NCBI GenBank assembly: GCA_039933775.1
Contig: JBDTNK010000024.1
Span: 1 to 30,330, forward strand
Direction: 5' to 3'
Length of the DNA stretch: 30,330 nucleotides
Origin: JBDTNK01 sp039933775
GTDB taxonomy: Bacteria > Chloroflexota > Limnocylindria > QHBO01
Shown here: positions 7,436-15,251 of the stretch, one piece after another
How the letters are laid out: every line of letters begins with the position of its first letter
How positions within the stretch are numbered: the stretch's first letter is position 1
The notes under the pieces: generated by a model
Told to the model about the DNA's origin: nothing
The model's database searches: none
The model's input: only the letters and a program-made list of their open reading frames with translations
Program-made: the position numbers and the translations under genes

Positions 7436-7546
7436 GGGTATTGGTGTCGCTCTCGATCGAATTCCATGCGGACGCAGACAGTGAGAAGGAGCGGCGCGTC
7501 GATGCTACCTGTTCGCAAGCGTCCAGCGCAACATGCGCGACGTGCA
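7436..7546. other. Intergenic stretch upstream of the electron-transfer operon
   Basis: These 111 bases separate the stop of the transpeptidase gene from the GTG of the flavoprotein gene. They should hold the promoter of the seven-gene operon, but I see no convincing -35/-10 pair and no T-rich terminator for the upstream run. No Shine-Dalgarno sequence precedes the GTG at 7435. Confidence 0.4.
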
Positions 7547-9607
7547 TCACGAGCCGAAGTGCGCGGCCATCACCTGGCGCACGAGCGGCGCCGCATTCGC
7601 CCCCCCGGTGGAGAGCGCCACCCGCACGAGGACCGTGGCGACCGCGATCGAGGGGTCGAAGGCCGGGGCATAGGCGGGGAACCACGAATCTGGATCGGGG
7701 CCGCCGGTCTCCGCGGTGCCGCTCTTGCCGGCGACCGGGATGCCGAAGCCGGCGAAGGCCGCGGTGCCTGTCCCGTATGGCAGCGTCACCACCGCGCGCA
7801 GCGCCTCCGTGATGAAGGCGAGCTCGTCCGCGCTCAGGCTCACCTGGCGGAGTGGGGTCGGTTCGATGGCCTCGACCACCTCGCCATCGGGCAGCGTGGC
7901 GGCGCTGACCAGCCGGGCTTGCCACAGCGTGCCGCCGTTGCCGACCGCGGCGTAGGCATTCGCGACCTGCAGCGGTGACCCCAGGAACGATCCCTGCCCG
8001 ATGGACAGCTGGATCTGGTCGAAGTCGTTGTACGAGATGATCTGGCCGTCCCAGCGCGGCGTCGTCTCGAAGAATTCGGCATCGGGCACCACGCCAGCCG
8101 TCTCGGCGATGTAGCCGATGCCCGTCGGCGCCCCGAAGCCGAACTGGTGGACGGTATCGGTCAGGCCGGTCGGGTCCGCGGCCATGATGTCCAAGCTGAG
8201 CGGCATGTAGGTCGTGTTGCAGGAGAAGGCCATCGCCTCGGGCAGACCGACCAGGCCGGGGAGCGAGTGCTTCTCGTAGTTCACGAACTCGAAGCCGGCA
8301 TAGGTCCATGTCGGCGGGCAGCTGACGAGCGTTCCGCGACCCGCGACTCCCGCCCTGAGCGCCGCGGCGAGGGTGAACGTCTTGAACGACGAGCCTGCCG
8401 GATATGCGGCGGCGGCCGCCTTGTTCAGGATCTGGTCCGATGACGCCGGCGCCAGCGGCGTCCCGTCGAGCGTGGTGCCGATGGTCATGGCGTTCGGGTT
8501 GAAGGCCGGGCTGCTGGCGAGCGCCCACACGTCGCCGCTGGTCGGGTCGACCACCGCGGTCGCGGCGTCCGGATAGCTGCCCAGCGCGTTCTGGGCCGTG
8601 GCCTGGATCCCCGGGCGCAGGGTGATCGCCAGGTTGGCTCCCGGCACGGCGTCACGGCTGAACAGCGGCACCGGTGCGCCACCGGCCGGCACCGCCGAGA
8701 GGATGTAGCCGGCGCGCCCGCGAAGCAGCGCCTCGGCACCGGACTCCAGGCCGCTGCGCCCGATGGCCTCATCGGCCGCGTACTCGGCGCTGCCCAGCTC
8801 GACCAGGTCTTCGGCGGTGGCGCCGCTGACATAGCCGATCGTCTGGCCGGCGAGCCACTCCTGCGGGTAGACGCGCCGTCCCTGCTCGTCGGTCGTGGCC
8901 CACACCGTCCCGTCGCTGCCCACGATGTCGCCGCGGCGCGGAACGCCCTTGTCGAGCTGCAGCTGGCCGTCGGAACCCAGCTCGGGGAAGAGGCTCGTCG
9001 GGCTCCAGCGCACCTGCCAGCCGTCCGGCCCCTGGGTCATGACGATGTCGCGCTCGAGCGTCACATCCTCGAATCGCTCGCTGATGAAGTCGAGCTCGGC
9101 GGAAACGATCATGGCGGGCACCGGACCGTCGAGCACGGCATCGGGTGGCGGCGCGCTGGACGGGGGCGCGCTGGACGGCGGCTCGCTCGCAGGCGGCTCC
9201 GACGGCTCGCCGGGCTGCGGGGACGGGACCGGCGTCGGGGTTGGCGCCGGCTGGTCGGCGGGCCGCGGCTCCGCGCGGTACGCGGCCGGCTCGGGGTCGC
9301 CGGTCTGAACGTTGATCTCGCTCGCCGCCAAGAAGTCGCGCAGGCCGCGGTGCAGCGCGGTGAAGCGCTCCTCCGCCGTCGCGTCGCGGTCGGCGGGCGC
9401 CAGCAGCGCGTACATGGCTCCGTACTCGCCGGCGGCCCAGGCGTCGAGGTAGGCGTCCGCGACGCCGAGCGATGCCGCGGGCGCGGCGGTCGGCGCGCTC
9501 GTCGGCACCGGCGTCGGCTCTGGCGCGGCCGCGTCGCAGGCGCTCACGATGAGCGCCAGTGCGAGCAGCATCGTGGCCGGGCGCGTGCCTCGCCGGGTGC
9601 CGGTCAT
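7547..9607 (-). CDS. Lipoprotein penicillin-binding protein (class B-like transpeptidase with MecA-type N-domain)
   Basis: A 686-residue peptidoglycan transpeptidase. A signal peptide ends in a lipobox VSAC with lipidated C24, followed by a Pro/Thr linker, so it is a surface lipoprotein rather than having the usual membrane helix. Residues about 47-210 form an NTF2-like MecA-type N-terminal domain (ending WQVRWSPTSLFPEL) that is interrupted by a Pro/Ser/Glu-rich insert at roughly 113-158. The PBP dimerisation part follows (KGVPRRGDI), then the transpeptidase domain with SxxK at S406-K409, SxN at S462-N464 and KSG at K628-G630. It would cross-link stem peptides outside the membrane. The ATG at 9607 overlaps the stop of the deacetylase gene (ATGA). 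Glycosyltransferase motifs are absent. A role in beta-lactam tolerance is possible but not shown. Confidence 0.9.
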   Translation of the reverse strand: MTGTRRGTRPATMLLALALIVSACDAAAPEPTPVPTSAPTAAPAASLGVADAYLDAWAAGEYGAMYALLAPADRDATAEERFTALHRGLRDFLAASEINVQTGDPEPAAYRAEPRPADQPAPTPTPVPSPQPGEPSEPPASEPPSSAPPSSAPPPDAVLDGPVPAMIVSAELDFISERFEDVTLERDIVMTQGPDGWQVRWSPTSLFPELGSDGQLQLDKGVPRRGDIVGSDGTVWATTDEQGRRVYPQEWLAGQTIGYVSGATAEDLVELGSAEYAADEAIGRSGLESGAEALLRGRAGYILSAVPAGGAPVPLFSRDAVPGANLAITLRPGIQATAQNALGSYPDAATAVVDPTSGDVWALASSPAFNPNAMTIGTTLDGTPLAPASSDQILNKAAAAAYPAGSSFKTFTLAAALRAGVAGRGTLVSCPPTWTYAGFEFVNYEKHSLPGLVGLPEAMAFSCNTTYMPLSLDIMAADPTGLTDTVHQFGFGAPTGIGYIAETAGVVPDAEFFETTPRWDGQIISYNDFDQIQLSIGQGSFLGSPLQVANAYAAVGNGGTLWQARLVSAATLPDGEVVEAIEPTPLRQVSLSADELAFITEALRAVVTLPYGTGTAAFAGFGIPVAGKSGTAETGGPDPDSWFPAYAPAFDPSIAVATVLVRVALSTGGANAAPLVRQVMAAHFGS

Positions 9608-10323
9608 CGGGCCAGGGTCACCCGCCGGAAGCCCTCGGCGGCGCGGTAGCCGGCGCGCTCGCCCAGCTCCTCGGCACGCCGTCGCACCCAGCGCTCGATG
9701 CCGTCGAAGTCGCGGAACTGGCTGGCGTGGTGACGCAGCGCGGCGATCTTGGCGTCCAGCGTGCCGGCGATATCGACGAGCTGGTTCGCCTCGTTGGTGC
9801 TCCACAGGTAGAGCTGCCCGACCTTCCAGGCCGCCAGGCCGGCGTCGAGATGCTCGTGGAAGTTCAACGGATCGCGCGCCGTGGGGAAGACAGCATCCAC
9901 GGCGCTCTGGCCAACCGCGCGATGGTCGGGATGGTTCACCCATTCGTTGTTCACGAACAGCACGCTCGGGTCGTGGGTCATCACGATCTCAGGCCGATGG
10001 CGCCTGATGGCGCGGGTGAACTGCTCACGCAGCCGGAGCGTCGCCTCGACCTGGCCGTCCGGCTCGTCGAGCACCTCGACGCTGGCGACCCCGATCTCGA
10101 CCGCCGCGGCCTGCTGCTCGCGTTCGCGCAGGCGCCCGATCTCCCCCGGGTCGGCGGCCGGATCGTCGCTGCCCTTGTCGCCACGCGTGACGACGACGTA
10201 GTGCACCTCCGCCCCCTCGCCGATCCAGCGCGCGATCGTGCCGGCCGCTCCGAACTCGATGTCGTCGGGGTGCGCGGCGATGACCAGGACGCGTTCGGGG
10301 GTGGGAAGCTTGTCGGTCGGCAT
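9604..10323 (-). CDS. PIG-L/LmbE-family deacetylase
   Basis: A 239-residue zinc-dependent N-acetylglucosaminyl deacetylase-family protein. The diagnostic AAHPDD motif is at residues 16-21 (H18, D20 and D21 as metal and catalytic residues), followed by GAAGTIARW, and the second motif HPDH is at 131-134. Members remove acetyl groups from GlcNAc-containing substrates, for example in making mycothiol, bacillithiol (BshB) or GlcNAc-PI, or act in antibiotic synthesis. The sequence does not identify the substrate, and no thiol-biosynthesis partner is adjacent. It starts 27 bases after the YhaN-like gene and is coupled by ATGA to the transpeptidase gene, which hints at a cell-wall or glycan substrate; that is inference. 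No signal peptide is visible, so it is probably cytosolic. Confidence 0.88.
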   Translation of the reverse strand: MPTDKLPTPERVLVIAAHPDDIEFGAAGTIARWIGEGAEVHYVVVTRGDKGSDDPAADPGEIGRLREREQQAAAVEIGVASVEVLDEPDGQVEATLRLREQFTRAIRRHRPEIVMTHDPSVLFVNNEWVNHPDHRAVGQSAVDAVFPTARDPLNFHEHLDAGLAAWKVGQLYLWSTNEANQLVDIAGTLDAKIAALRHHASQFRDFDGIERWVRRRAEELGERAGYRAAEGFRRVTLAR

Positions 10324-10350
10324 CGGTCTTGGGGGCCGATCGTAACAGTG

Positions 10351-13293
10351 TCAGCCGAGCGCAATGGTGTGCCGCCGGTCCGGGTCGAGCAGCTCGGCGG
10401 TGGGCGGCTGGCAGGTGAAGTAGAGCACCTGGTGGCGCGTCGCGAGGTCGGTGATGGCGGCCGCGGTACGTGCGGCGCGCGCCGGATCGAAGTTGACCAG
10501 GATCTCGTCCATCACGACCGGCAGCGGCTCGGCGAGGCGCGTGAACTGCTCGATGAGCCCGAAGCGCAGGGCCAGGTACAGCTGCTCCGCCGTGCCGCGG
10601 CTCAGCTCCTCGGGGCGACGTACCTCGCCGCCCTCCGTCTCGACCTCGACGCTCGGCTCTCCCGGCGGCGCGATGATGCGTGGCCACCTGCCGCCGGTGA
10701 TCCGCTCGAAATGCCGCTCCGCGTCGCGCACGACGTCCGGCTGCCGCTCGCGCTCGTAGCGCTGGCGTGTCTCCCCGAGCAGCCGCAGCGTGGCGGCGCG
10801 CACGGCCCAGCGGTGCGCCTCAGCCTCGGCCCGTGCCTGCAGCTCCGCGAGCTCCTGCCGCCTGCGCCCCAGCTCCTCGGAGGTCTCGAGCACCTTGACC
10901 CGCTCGCCGAGCGCCCCGGCGCGCGTCAGCGCCTCGCGCTCCTCGGCGTCGAGCCGTTCCACGCCTGCCTGCGCCGCCTCGCGCTGCGCCTCGACGGCCG
11001 ACGGGTCGAGCTCGCGCGCCTGAGCCACCAGCGCCGGCAGCGCGGCCTCGCCGCCGGCGATCGCGATGAGCCCGGCACGCGACTCCCGAACCTCTGCCTG
11101 TAGCGCGCGACGGGCTACGGCACGCGTGGCGGCGGCGCGCAGCGCGTCCTCGTCCGCCGCGTGCAGCGCCACCAGCAGCGCGTTGAGCTCGCTCCGCGCA
11201 GCGTCGCGCACGGCGACGAGCGGCTCGCGGGCCGACGCGAGCTCCGCGCGCTCCGCCTGCAGCTCAGCGCACTGGCGTCGCAGCGTGGCGTCGCGCTCGA
11301 TGTCGGCCACGAGCTGCACCAGGGCGGCGGCGCGCGGCGGACCGGCCTGCGGCACCTCGCGCCCCGTGGCGCGCAGCAGCGAGGCCAGCCGCTCGTCGTA
11401 GCTCGCGGCCGCCGCGGCGATCGCCTCCGCGCGGCGCTGCGCCTCGTCGTGGTCCGCGGCGGACCGGCGAGCGGCATCAACCAGGGCGAGCGTGGCGCGG
11501 GCCGATTCCGGGCTGAGCTGTTCCGGCAGGCGCCGATGGGCCAGCCACGCGACCCAGGCCGCGGCGGCCGCCTCGCTCGCGGCCGTGGCAGCCTCCAGGT
11601 CGCGCTCGGCACGCTCGATGAGGCGCCCGCGCTCCTCGCGGCGGCGGGCATCGTCGCGCGTCAGCGCAGCGCGCGCGCGCTCTGTCGCCACCTCGTCGCG
11701 GGCGGCGGCGACCTCCGCCGCTGTCGCCCCTGCCGCCAGGCCGGCACGCTCGGCGAGCACGGCACGGTCCGCCACCGGCACAGCGCCGCGCGCAAGCAGG
11801 CGCAGCGCGGCGAGCGCGAGCACGCCGAGGGCGGCGGCGCCGACCAGACCCGCCAGCGGCGCGTCCGCCAGGACCCCCGCCGCGCCGACGCCGATGGCGG
11901 CCAGCACGAGGACGCCGGCGACGGCCCAGCCCGGGACGCTCCCAGCCGCCTGCGATTCGACCCGAATGTCGTGACGGACGAGAGCCTCGAGCGCCGCCGC
12001 ACGCGCCTCGAGCCCGGCGCCGGCTGCCTCCCTCTCGGTCACTCCCCCGTCGCGCTCCGCCTCGTCGATGAGCGCATCGCGGCGGCGGCGGCGGTCCTCG
12101 AACGCGGCCCTGGACGTCGCCAGCGCGCGCTCGTGCTCGCGCGTTGCGTCGACCGCGGCAATCGAGTCGTCGGCGTGCAGCAGCTCGTTCGCCGACCAGC
12201 TCCCCGAGCGGCGCGCCAGCTCGCGAAGTCCCGTCTCGTGCCGATTCGCGTCGGCGCGCGCGGCGGCGAGCTCCGTGGCGCGCCCATCGTGAACGGCACG
12301 CTCGTCACGCAGCGCGGCGGCGGCCGCGGCAACTGCGGCAAGCCGATCGTCGGGGGCGATCTCCGCGAGCCGGGCGTCGATGCGCTCGAGCCGGGCGTCG
12401 AGGTCGCGCAGACGGCCGCTGGCCGCCTCGAGCGCCGTGGCGCGGCGGTCGTAGCGTGCCTCGGCATCGGGTGGCAGCGCGTCGTCGCTCGGGTCGCCGG
12501 CCGCGAGCTCCGACTGCAGCCGCTCCAGCTCGGCGCAGGCCGGCTGCGCGACGAGGACGCGGCGCAGCCGCTCGCCGCGCTCCGCCGCCTTGAGGCGCTC
12601 GGCGGCAACCTCGACGCGACGCGCCGCCAGGCTGGCGAGCTCCGCGCGCGCGGCCTCGTACTCCGCCGGCTGCTGCTCGAGCGTCGCGATCTCGCCGTGC
12701 AGCTCGTCGATCCGCGCCAGGAGGCCGTTCAGTGTCTCGAGGCTCGTGTCGCGGCCCCGCGGCTTGTACGTCGCCTCCTGCTCCGCGCGCAGGCGCCGCT
12801 CCAGGTCCAGCGCGTTGATCCCGCCCAGGCCGCTGCCGGCGCCGTAGATGCGGTTCCGGACGCCCTCGCCGGAGAGGCTGCCGATGGCCTGCAGCTCGCC
12901 CAGACCGAAGGCGAAGATGTTCATGAACAGGTCGCGGTCCGCGCCGTGCAGCAGCCGGTCGAGCGTCTCCTGGCCGCCCTGGTTGCCGTTCGGGGCGCGC
13001 ACCACCAGTGCCCCGCCGCCGCCCCGATCGCCGTGGCGCTCGACGGTCCAGCGTTCGCCGCTCGCGGTGCGCAGCACGAGGCGGCCACCGCGGCGTCCGC
13101 CTCCGAGCGCGGGGTACCAGGTCCGGCCGTCGCGCGTCGACTCGAAGCCGAAGAGCAGCGCGCGAATCGCGTTGAGGAGCGTCGACTTGCCGGCCTCGTT
13201 CTCGCCGACAAGCACGGTGAGGCCCTCGCCGAGCTCCCAGCGCGCGTCGTGGAAGCGACCGAAGCCGTCGATCTCGACGCGCTCGATCCTCAC
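10351..13293 (-). CDS. YhaN-like AAA ATPase (SbcC/Rad50-related)
   Basis: A 980-residue SMC/Rad50-type ATPase of the YhaN subgroup. The N-terminal P-loop is GENEAGKST (30-38) after MRIERVEIDGFGRFHDARWE. Long Ala/Arg/Glu-rich coiled-coil segments follow, interrupted at about 447-495 by two hydrophobic segments (VAGVLVLAAIGVGAAGV and LVGAAALGVLALAALRLL). This hydrophobic centre in place of the zinc hook separates YhaN from true SbcC. The C-terminal half-site has the signature LSRGT near 893 and Walker B VVMDEILVNFD near 925. Partnered with the YhaO-like nuclease encoded immediately upstream (GTGA overlap), it probably processes DNA ends near the membrane. The GTG start at 13293 is supported by GGAGGAGGAG about 6 bases upstream. 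Function in end-processing is family-based; the membrane association is inferred from the hydrophobic pair. Confidence 0.88.
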   Translation of the reverse strand: MRIERVEIDGFGRFHDARWELGEGLTVLVGENEAGKSTLLNAIRALLFGFESTRDGRTWYPALGGGRRGGRLVLRTASGERWTVERHGDRGGGGALVVRAPNGNQGGQETLDRLLHGADRDLFMNIFAFGLGELQAIGSLSGEGVRNRIYGAGSGLGGINALDLERRLRAEQEATYKPRGRDTSLETLNGLLARIDELHGEIATLEQQPAEYEAARAELASLAARRVEVAAERLKAAERGERLRRVLVAQPACAELERLQSELAAGDPSDDALPPDAEARYDRRATALEAASGRLRDLDARLERIDARLAEIAPDDRLAAVAAAAAALRDERAVHDGRATELAAARADANRHETGLRELARRSGSWSANELLHADDSIAAVDATREHERALATSRAAFEDRRRRRDALIDEAERDGGVTEREAAGAGLEARAAALEALVRHDIRVESQAAGSVPGWAVAGVLVLAAIGVGAAGVLADAPLAGLVGAAALGVLALAALRLLARGAVPVADRAVLAERAGLAAGATAAEVAAARDEVATERARAALTRDDARRREERGRLIERAERDLEAATAASEAAAAAWVAWLAHRRLPEQLSPESARATLALVDAARRSAADHDEAQRRAEAIAAAAASYDERLASLLRATGREVPQAGPPRAAALVQLVADIERDATLRRQCAELQAERAELASAREPLVAVRDAARSELNALLVALHAADEDALRAAATRAVARRALQAEVRESRAGLIAIAGGEAALPALVAQARELDPSAVEAQREAAQAGVERLDAEEREALTRAGALGERVKVLETSEELGRRRQELAELQARAEAEAHRWAVRAATLRLLGETRQRYERERQPDVVRDAERHFERITGGRWPRIIAPPGEPSVEVETEGGEVRRPEELSRGTAEQLYLALRFGLIEQFTRLAEPLPVVMDEILVNFDPARAARTAAAITDLATRHQVLYFTCQPPTAELLDPDRRHTIALG

Positions 13294-14618
13294 GATCGCT
13301 CCTCCTCCGCGGCGAGGAGCAGGTCCAGGCCCAGCAGCTCCGCCTCGTCGATGAGCGCCCCGAGCAGCTCATCGGCGCCGGGGCGAGCCGCGCCAAGGTA
13401 CTTCCGGCCGCGCGGCGCCTCGTCGAAGAGCGGACCGATGGCCTCGGTCAGCGCGGCGCTCCAGCGCTCGTGCTCCTGCGGATCGGTCGTTCGCGATGCG
13501 CGCCGTGCGGCGGCAGCGACCCGCAGGAAGTCACCCACGAAGTCGGGCGCGCCGCGCCGCGCCGCGATGTCGACCGCCGGCTGCGTCGCATCCGACACGC
13601 TCTCCAGCCAGGCCCACGGCGGGGAGCTGCTGCGCTCCTCGTTCAGGAGCCGACGCAGGTCGGACAGGTAGCCGGTCCGGCGCAGCGACCCGTGGAGCGG
13701 CCCGCGGCCCTCGAGCCGCAGCCGCACGACGAGCGAGCGCCCGTCCGCTTCGGCAGCGACACCGCCCAGGCCCTCGCGCAGGGCGCGGAGCAGGTCCTCA
13801 TCGGTCTCGAGCCCGTCGATCGATGCGGCGAGGTGCTGCCAGCGCACGACGTCGCAGGCGACGAACCGGGCGGTCGGTCGAGCCGCCGCGTCAACCTCGA
13901 CCAGCCACGCGCCACGCGGCCCGGTCTCGCCGGGATCGCGACCCTGCGGGATGCCGCAGTAGATCGCCAGGGGCGCATCGGTCACCCGTCCGGGCTTGTG
14001 GATGTGGCCCAGCGCCCAGTAGTCCATCCCCGACGCGCGGAGATCCTCGATCGAGCACGGCGCGTAGTTGCCGTGCCCCGGCACGTCCCCCACGTTGGCG
14101 TGCAACAGGCCGATGGCGAACGGCACGTTCGCCTTGCGCCGAAAGCCCGCCGCGAGGTTCTCGCTCACCGCGGGGTGGCGGTACGACTGGCCGTAGACGC
14201 GCGCAATCTCCCGGCCGTCTCGCAGGACCGGGACGCTCTCCGCGCGCCGCGTCCCGAAGCGCGTCGTGGATGCCGGGAAGTCGAGCGACGGCGCCCACGA
14301 GCGGCCGTCCATCGGATCGTGGTTGCCGTGCACCACGAAGCTGGGGATGCCCGCCGCATCGAGCTGCGCCAGGCCGTCGCGGAAGCGCGTCTGGCCCAGC
14401 AGCGTCGGGCTCCTGCCCTCGAACACGTCACCGGCGATGACGACGAAATCGACCTGCTCATCCAGCGCGGTCGCCACGACGTTGCGCCATGCGGCGGTGC
14501 TCGACCCGCGCAGCAGCTCACGAACATCGGCCGGGACCTCGGCCGTCAGACCGCCGAAGGGGCTGTCGAGGTGCAGGTCGCCGGTGTGCAGGAAGCGGAA
14601 CGGTTCAATCGAGGGCAC
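13290..14618 (-). CDS. YhaO-like metallophosphoesterase (SbcD/Mre11-related DNA exonuclease)
   Basis: A 442-residue calcineurin-like phosphoesterase of the SbcD/Mre11 group. Metal ligands are in TGDLHLD (D14, H16), IAGDVFE (D64), HGNHDP (N99, H100, D101), LLHANVG (H173) and GHIH (H205, H207). The C-terminal 170 residues lack recognisable motifs and probably form the DNA- or ATPase-binding part. In SbcCD-type complexes this subunit is the nuclease gated by the ATPase. Its stop overlaps the ATPase start (GTGA), which supports one-to-one complex formation. The GTG at 14618 is the first possible start, since an in-frame TAG lies 15 to 13 bases upstream; no usefully spaced Shine-Dalgarno is present. 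The start codon lies within a perfect inverted repeat (separate entry). The gene heads the four-gene run to 7547. Confidence 0.9.
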   Translation of the reverse strand: MPSIEPFRFLHTGDLHLDSPFGGLTAEVPADVRELLRGSSTAAWRNVVATALDEQVDFVVIAGDVFEGRSPTLLGQTRFRDGLAQLDAAGIPSFVVHGNHDPMDGRSWAPSLDFPASTTRFGTRRAESVPVLRDGREIARVYGQSYRHPAVSENLAAGFRRKANVPFAIGLLHANVGDVPGHGNYAPCSIEDLRASGMDYWALGHIHKPGRVTDAPLAIYCGIPQGRDPGETGPRGAWLVEVDAAARPTARFVACDVVRWQHLAASIDGLETDEDLLRALREGLGGVAAEADGRSLVVRLRLEGRGPLHGSLRRTGYLSDLRRLLNEERSSSPPWAWLESVSDATQPAVDIAARRGAPDFVGDFLRVAAAARRASRTTDPQEHERWSAALTEAIGPLFDEAPRGRKYLGAARPGADELLGALIDEAELLGLDLLLAAEEERS

Positions 14619-14642
14619 GCTCCGCCAAGCCTAGCGGAGCGT
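14617..14642. promoter_or_regulatory. Inverted repeat over the start of the YhaO-like gene
   Basis: A perfect 9-bp inverted repeat (14617-14625 and 14634-14642, 8-base centre) covers the GTG start and the bases just upstream. On the minus strand its centre includes TAGGCT, a possible -10 element ending 9 bases before the GTG, which would give a nearly leaderless message. It could be an operator or an RNA hairpin; neither is shown. Confidence 0.35.
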
Positions 14643-14678
14643 CGCGACTGCTCGGCGGTCGCATCGGTCATGCCGTGG

Positions 14679-14721
14679 AAAAACGAGAAGCCGGCGAGGC
14701 GATGTGCGCCAGGCCGGCTTC
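14679..14721 (-). terminator. Rho-independent terminator after the tiny membrane-protein genes
   Basis: Read on the minus strand, a 9-bp perfect stem GAAGCCGGC/GCCGGCTTC (14721-14713 and 14695-14687) with a 17-base loop is followed by TCG and then TTTTT (14683-14679). It lies 28 bases after the stop of the last small gene at 14750. It would close the run that starts at 19518. Confidence 0.85.
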
Positions 14722-14749
14722 AGCAAGGGTGTCGTCGAGTGGCGCCTGG

Positions 14750-14896
14750 TCAGACGGCGCGACGACCGGTGATGAGCTGGTACACGAGCACGATGCCCGC
14801 GACGACGAGCAGGATCCAGATTAGGCTGCCCACGGCGCCGGTCACAAGGCCAAGCAGCCACAGGACCAGCAGGATGACGATGATCGTCCAGAGCAT
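14750..14896 (-). CDS. Tiny membrane protein, lmo0937-like (copy 1)
   Basis: A 48-residue protein, almost entirely hydrophobic, with two helices (MLWTIIVILLVLWLLGLVTG and LIWILLVVAGIVLVYQLI) and a basic end GRRAV. The start MLW-I-x-V-LLVLWLLGL pattern and size match the lmo0937-family mini membrane proteins, whose function is not established but which are often general-stress-associated. The ATG at 14896 has GTGAGG about 7 bases before it. It is a paralogue of the gene ending at 14995: both begin MLW and share VLWL-GL and a second helix ending in VYQLI or VVQVI. It is the last gene before the terminator at 14679-14721. The 98-base gap to the previous gene may hold its own promoter, but none is clear. 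Confidence 0.75.
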   Translation of the reverse strand: MLWTIIVILLVLWLLGLVTGAVGSLIWILLVVAGIVLVYQLITGRRAV

Positions 14897-14994
14897 ACGA
14901 ACCTCACGCTTCTCCGGGTGTTTTTCCCCGATGTTGTGCGCAAACGCATCGCACATCGCGTGCCAAGCTCGGCGGGCGAGCAAGCGATCGTCGC

Positions 14995-15138
14995 TCAGGG
15001 CGTCTCGCGCTCGTTGATGACCTGCACCACCAGCAGGACGGCAGCCAGCACCAGCAGCAGGTTCACGAGGGGCCCGAGCTGCAGGATGAGGCCCACCAGC
15101 CACAGCACCAGGACCACGGCCAGCACGATCCACAGCAT
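14995..15138 (-). CDS. Tiny membrane protein, lmo0937-like (copy 2)
   Basis: A 47-residue hydrophobic protein with two helices (MLWIVLAVVLVLWLVGLILQ and LVNLLLVLAAVLLVVQVI) and a charged tail NERETP. It is similar in length and pattern to the protein encoded at 14750-14896, so the two probably arose by duplication. The ATG at 15138 is 5 bases after the stop of the single-helix gene upstream, in which AGGAGCTGTAGC could serve as binding site. The tail differs from copy 1 (acidic instead of basic), so the two may have different partners. Function unknown; the family is the same small stress-associated group. Too short for routine gene calling, but its frame, start and spacing are consistent. 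Confidence 0.7.
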   Translation of the reverse strand: MLWIVLAVVLVLWLVGLILQLGPLVNLLLVLAAVLLVVQVINERETP

Positions 15139-15143
15139 CGCCG

Positions 15144-15251
15144 CTACAGCTCCTGCAGCAGGATGACGAAGGCGAAGACGAGACCGATGACCAACAACGC
15201 CAGGCCGGTGACGACGAGCGTGGGCAGCAGGATCGGTCGCTTCGCCTTCAC
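15144..15251 (-). CDS. Single-helix mini-protein coupled to the peroxiredoxin gene
   Basis: A 35-residue protein: basic start (MKAKRP), one hydrophobic helix (ILLPTLVVTGLALLVIGLVFAFVILL) and the end QEL. Its GTG at 15251 shares bases with the TGA of the peroxiredoxin gene (GTGA), and its stop is 5 bases before the next ATG, so it fits the dense operon arrangement. I recognise no family. A positive-inside rule would place the N-terminus in the cytosol. It is small enough to be a chance open frame, but the coupling, hydrophobicity and spacing on both sides favour a real gene. Confidence 0.55.
   Translation of the reverse strand: MKAKRPILLPTLVVTGLALLVIGLVFAFVILLQEL

Noticed and set aside
5804..7978. 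Plus-strand open frame of 724 codons opposite the flavoprotein gene
   Set aside because: It runs across two unrelated minus-strand genes, has no recognisable motifs and is explained by codon bias of the true frame.
11161..13671. Plus-strand open frame of 836 codons opposite the YhaN-like gene
   Set aside because: Composition is low-complexity Arg/Ala/Gly and it spans the junction of two confirmed minus-strand genes.
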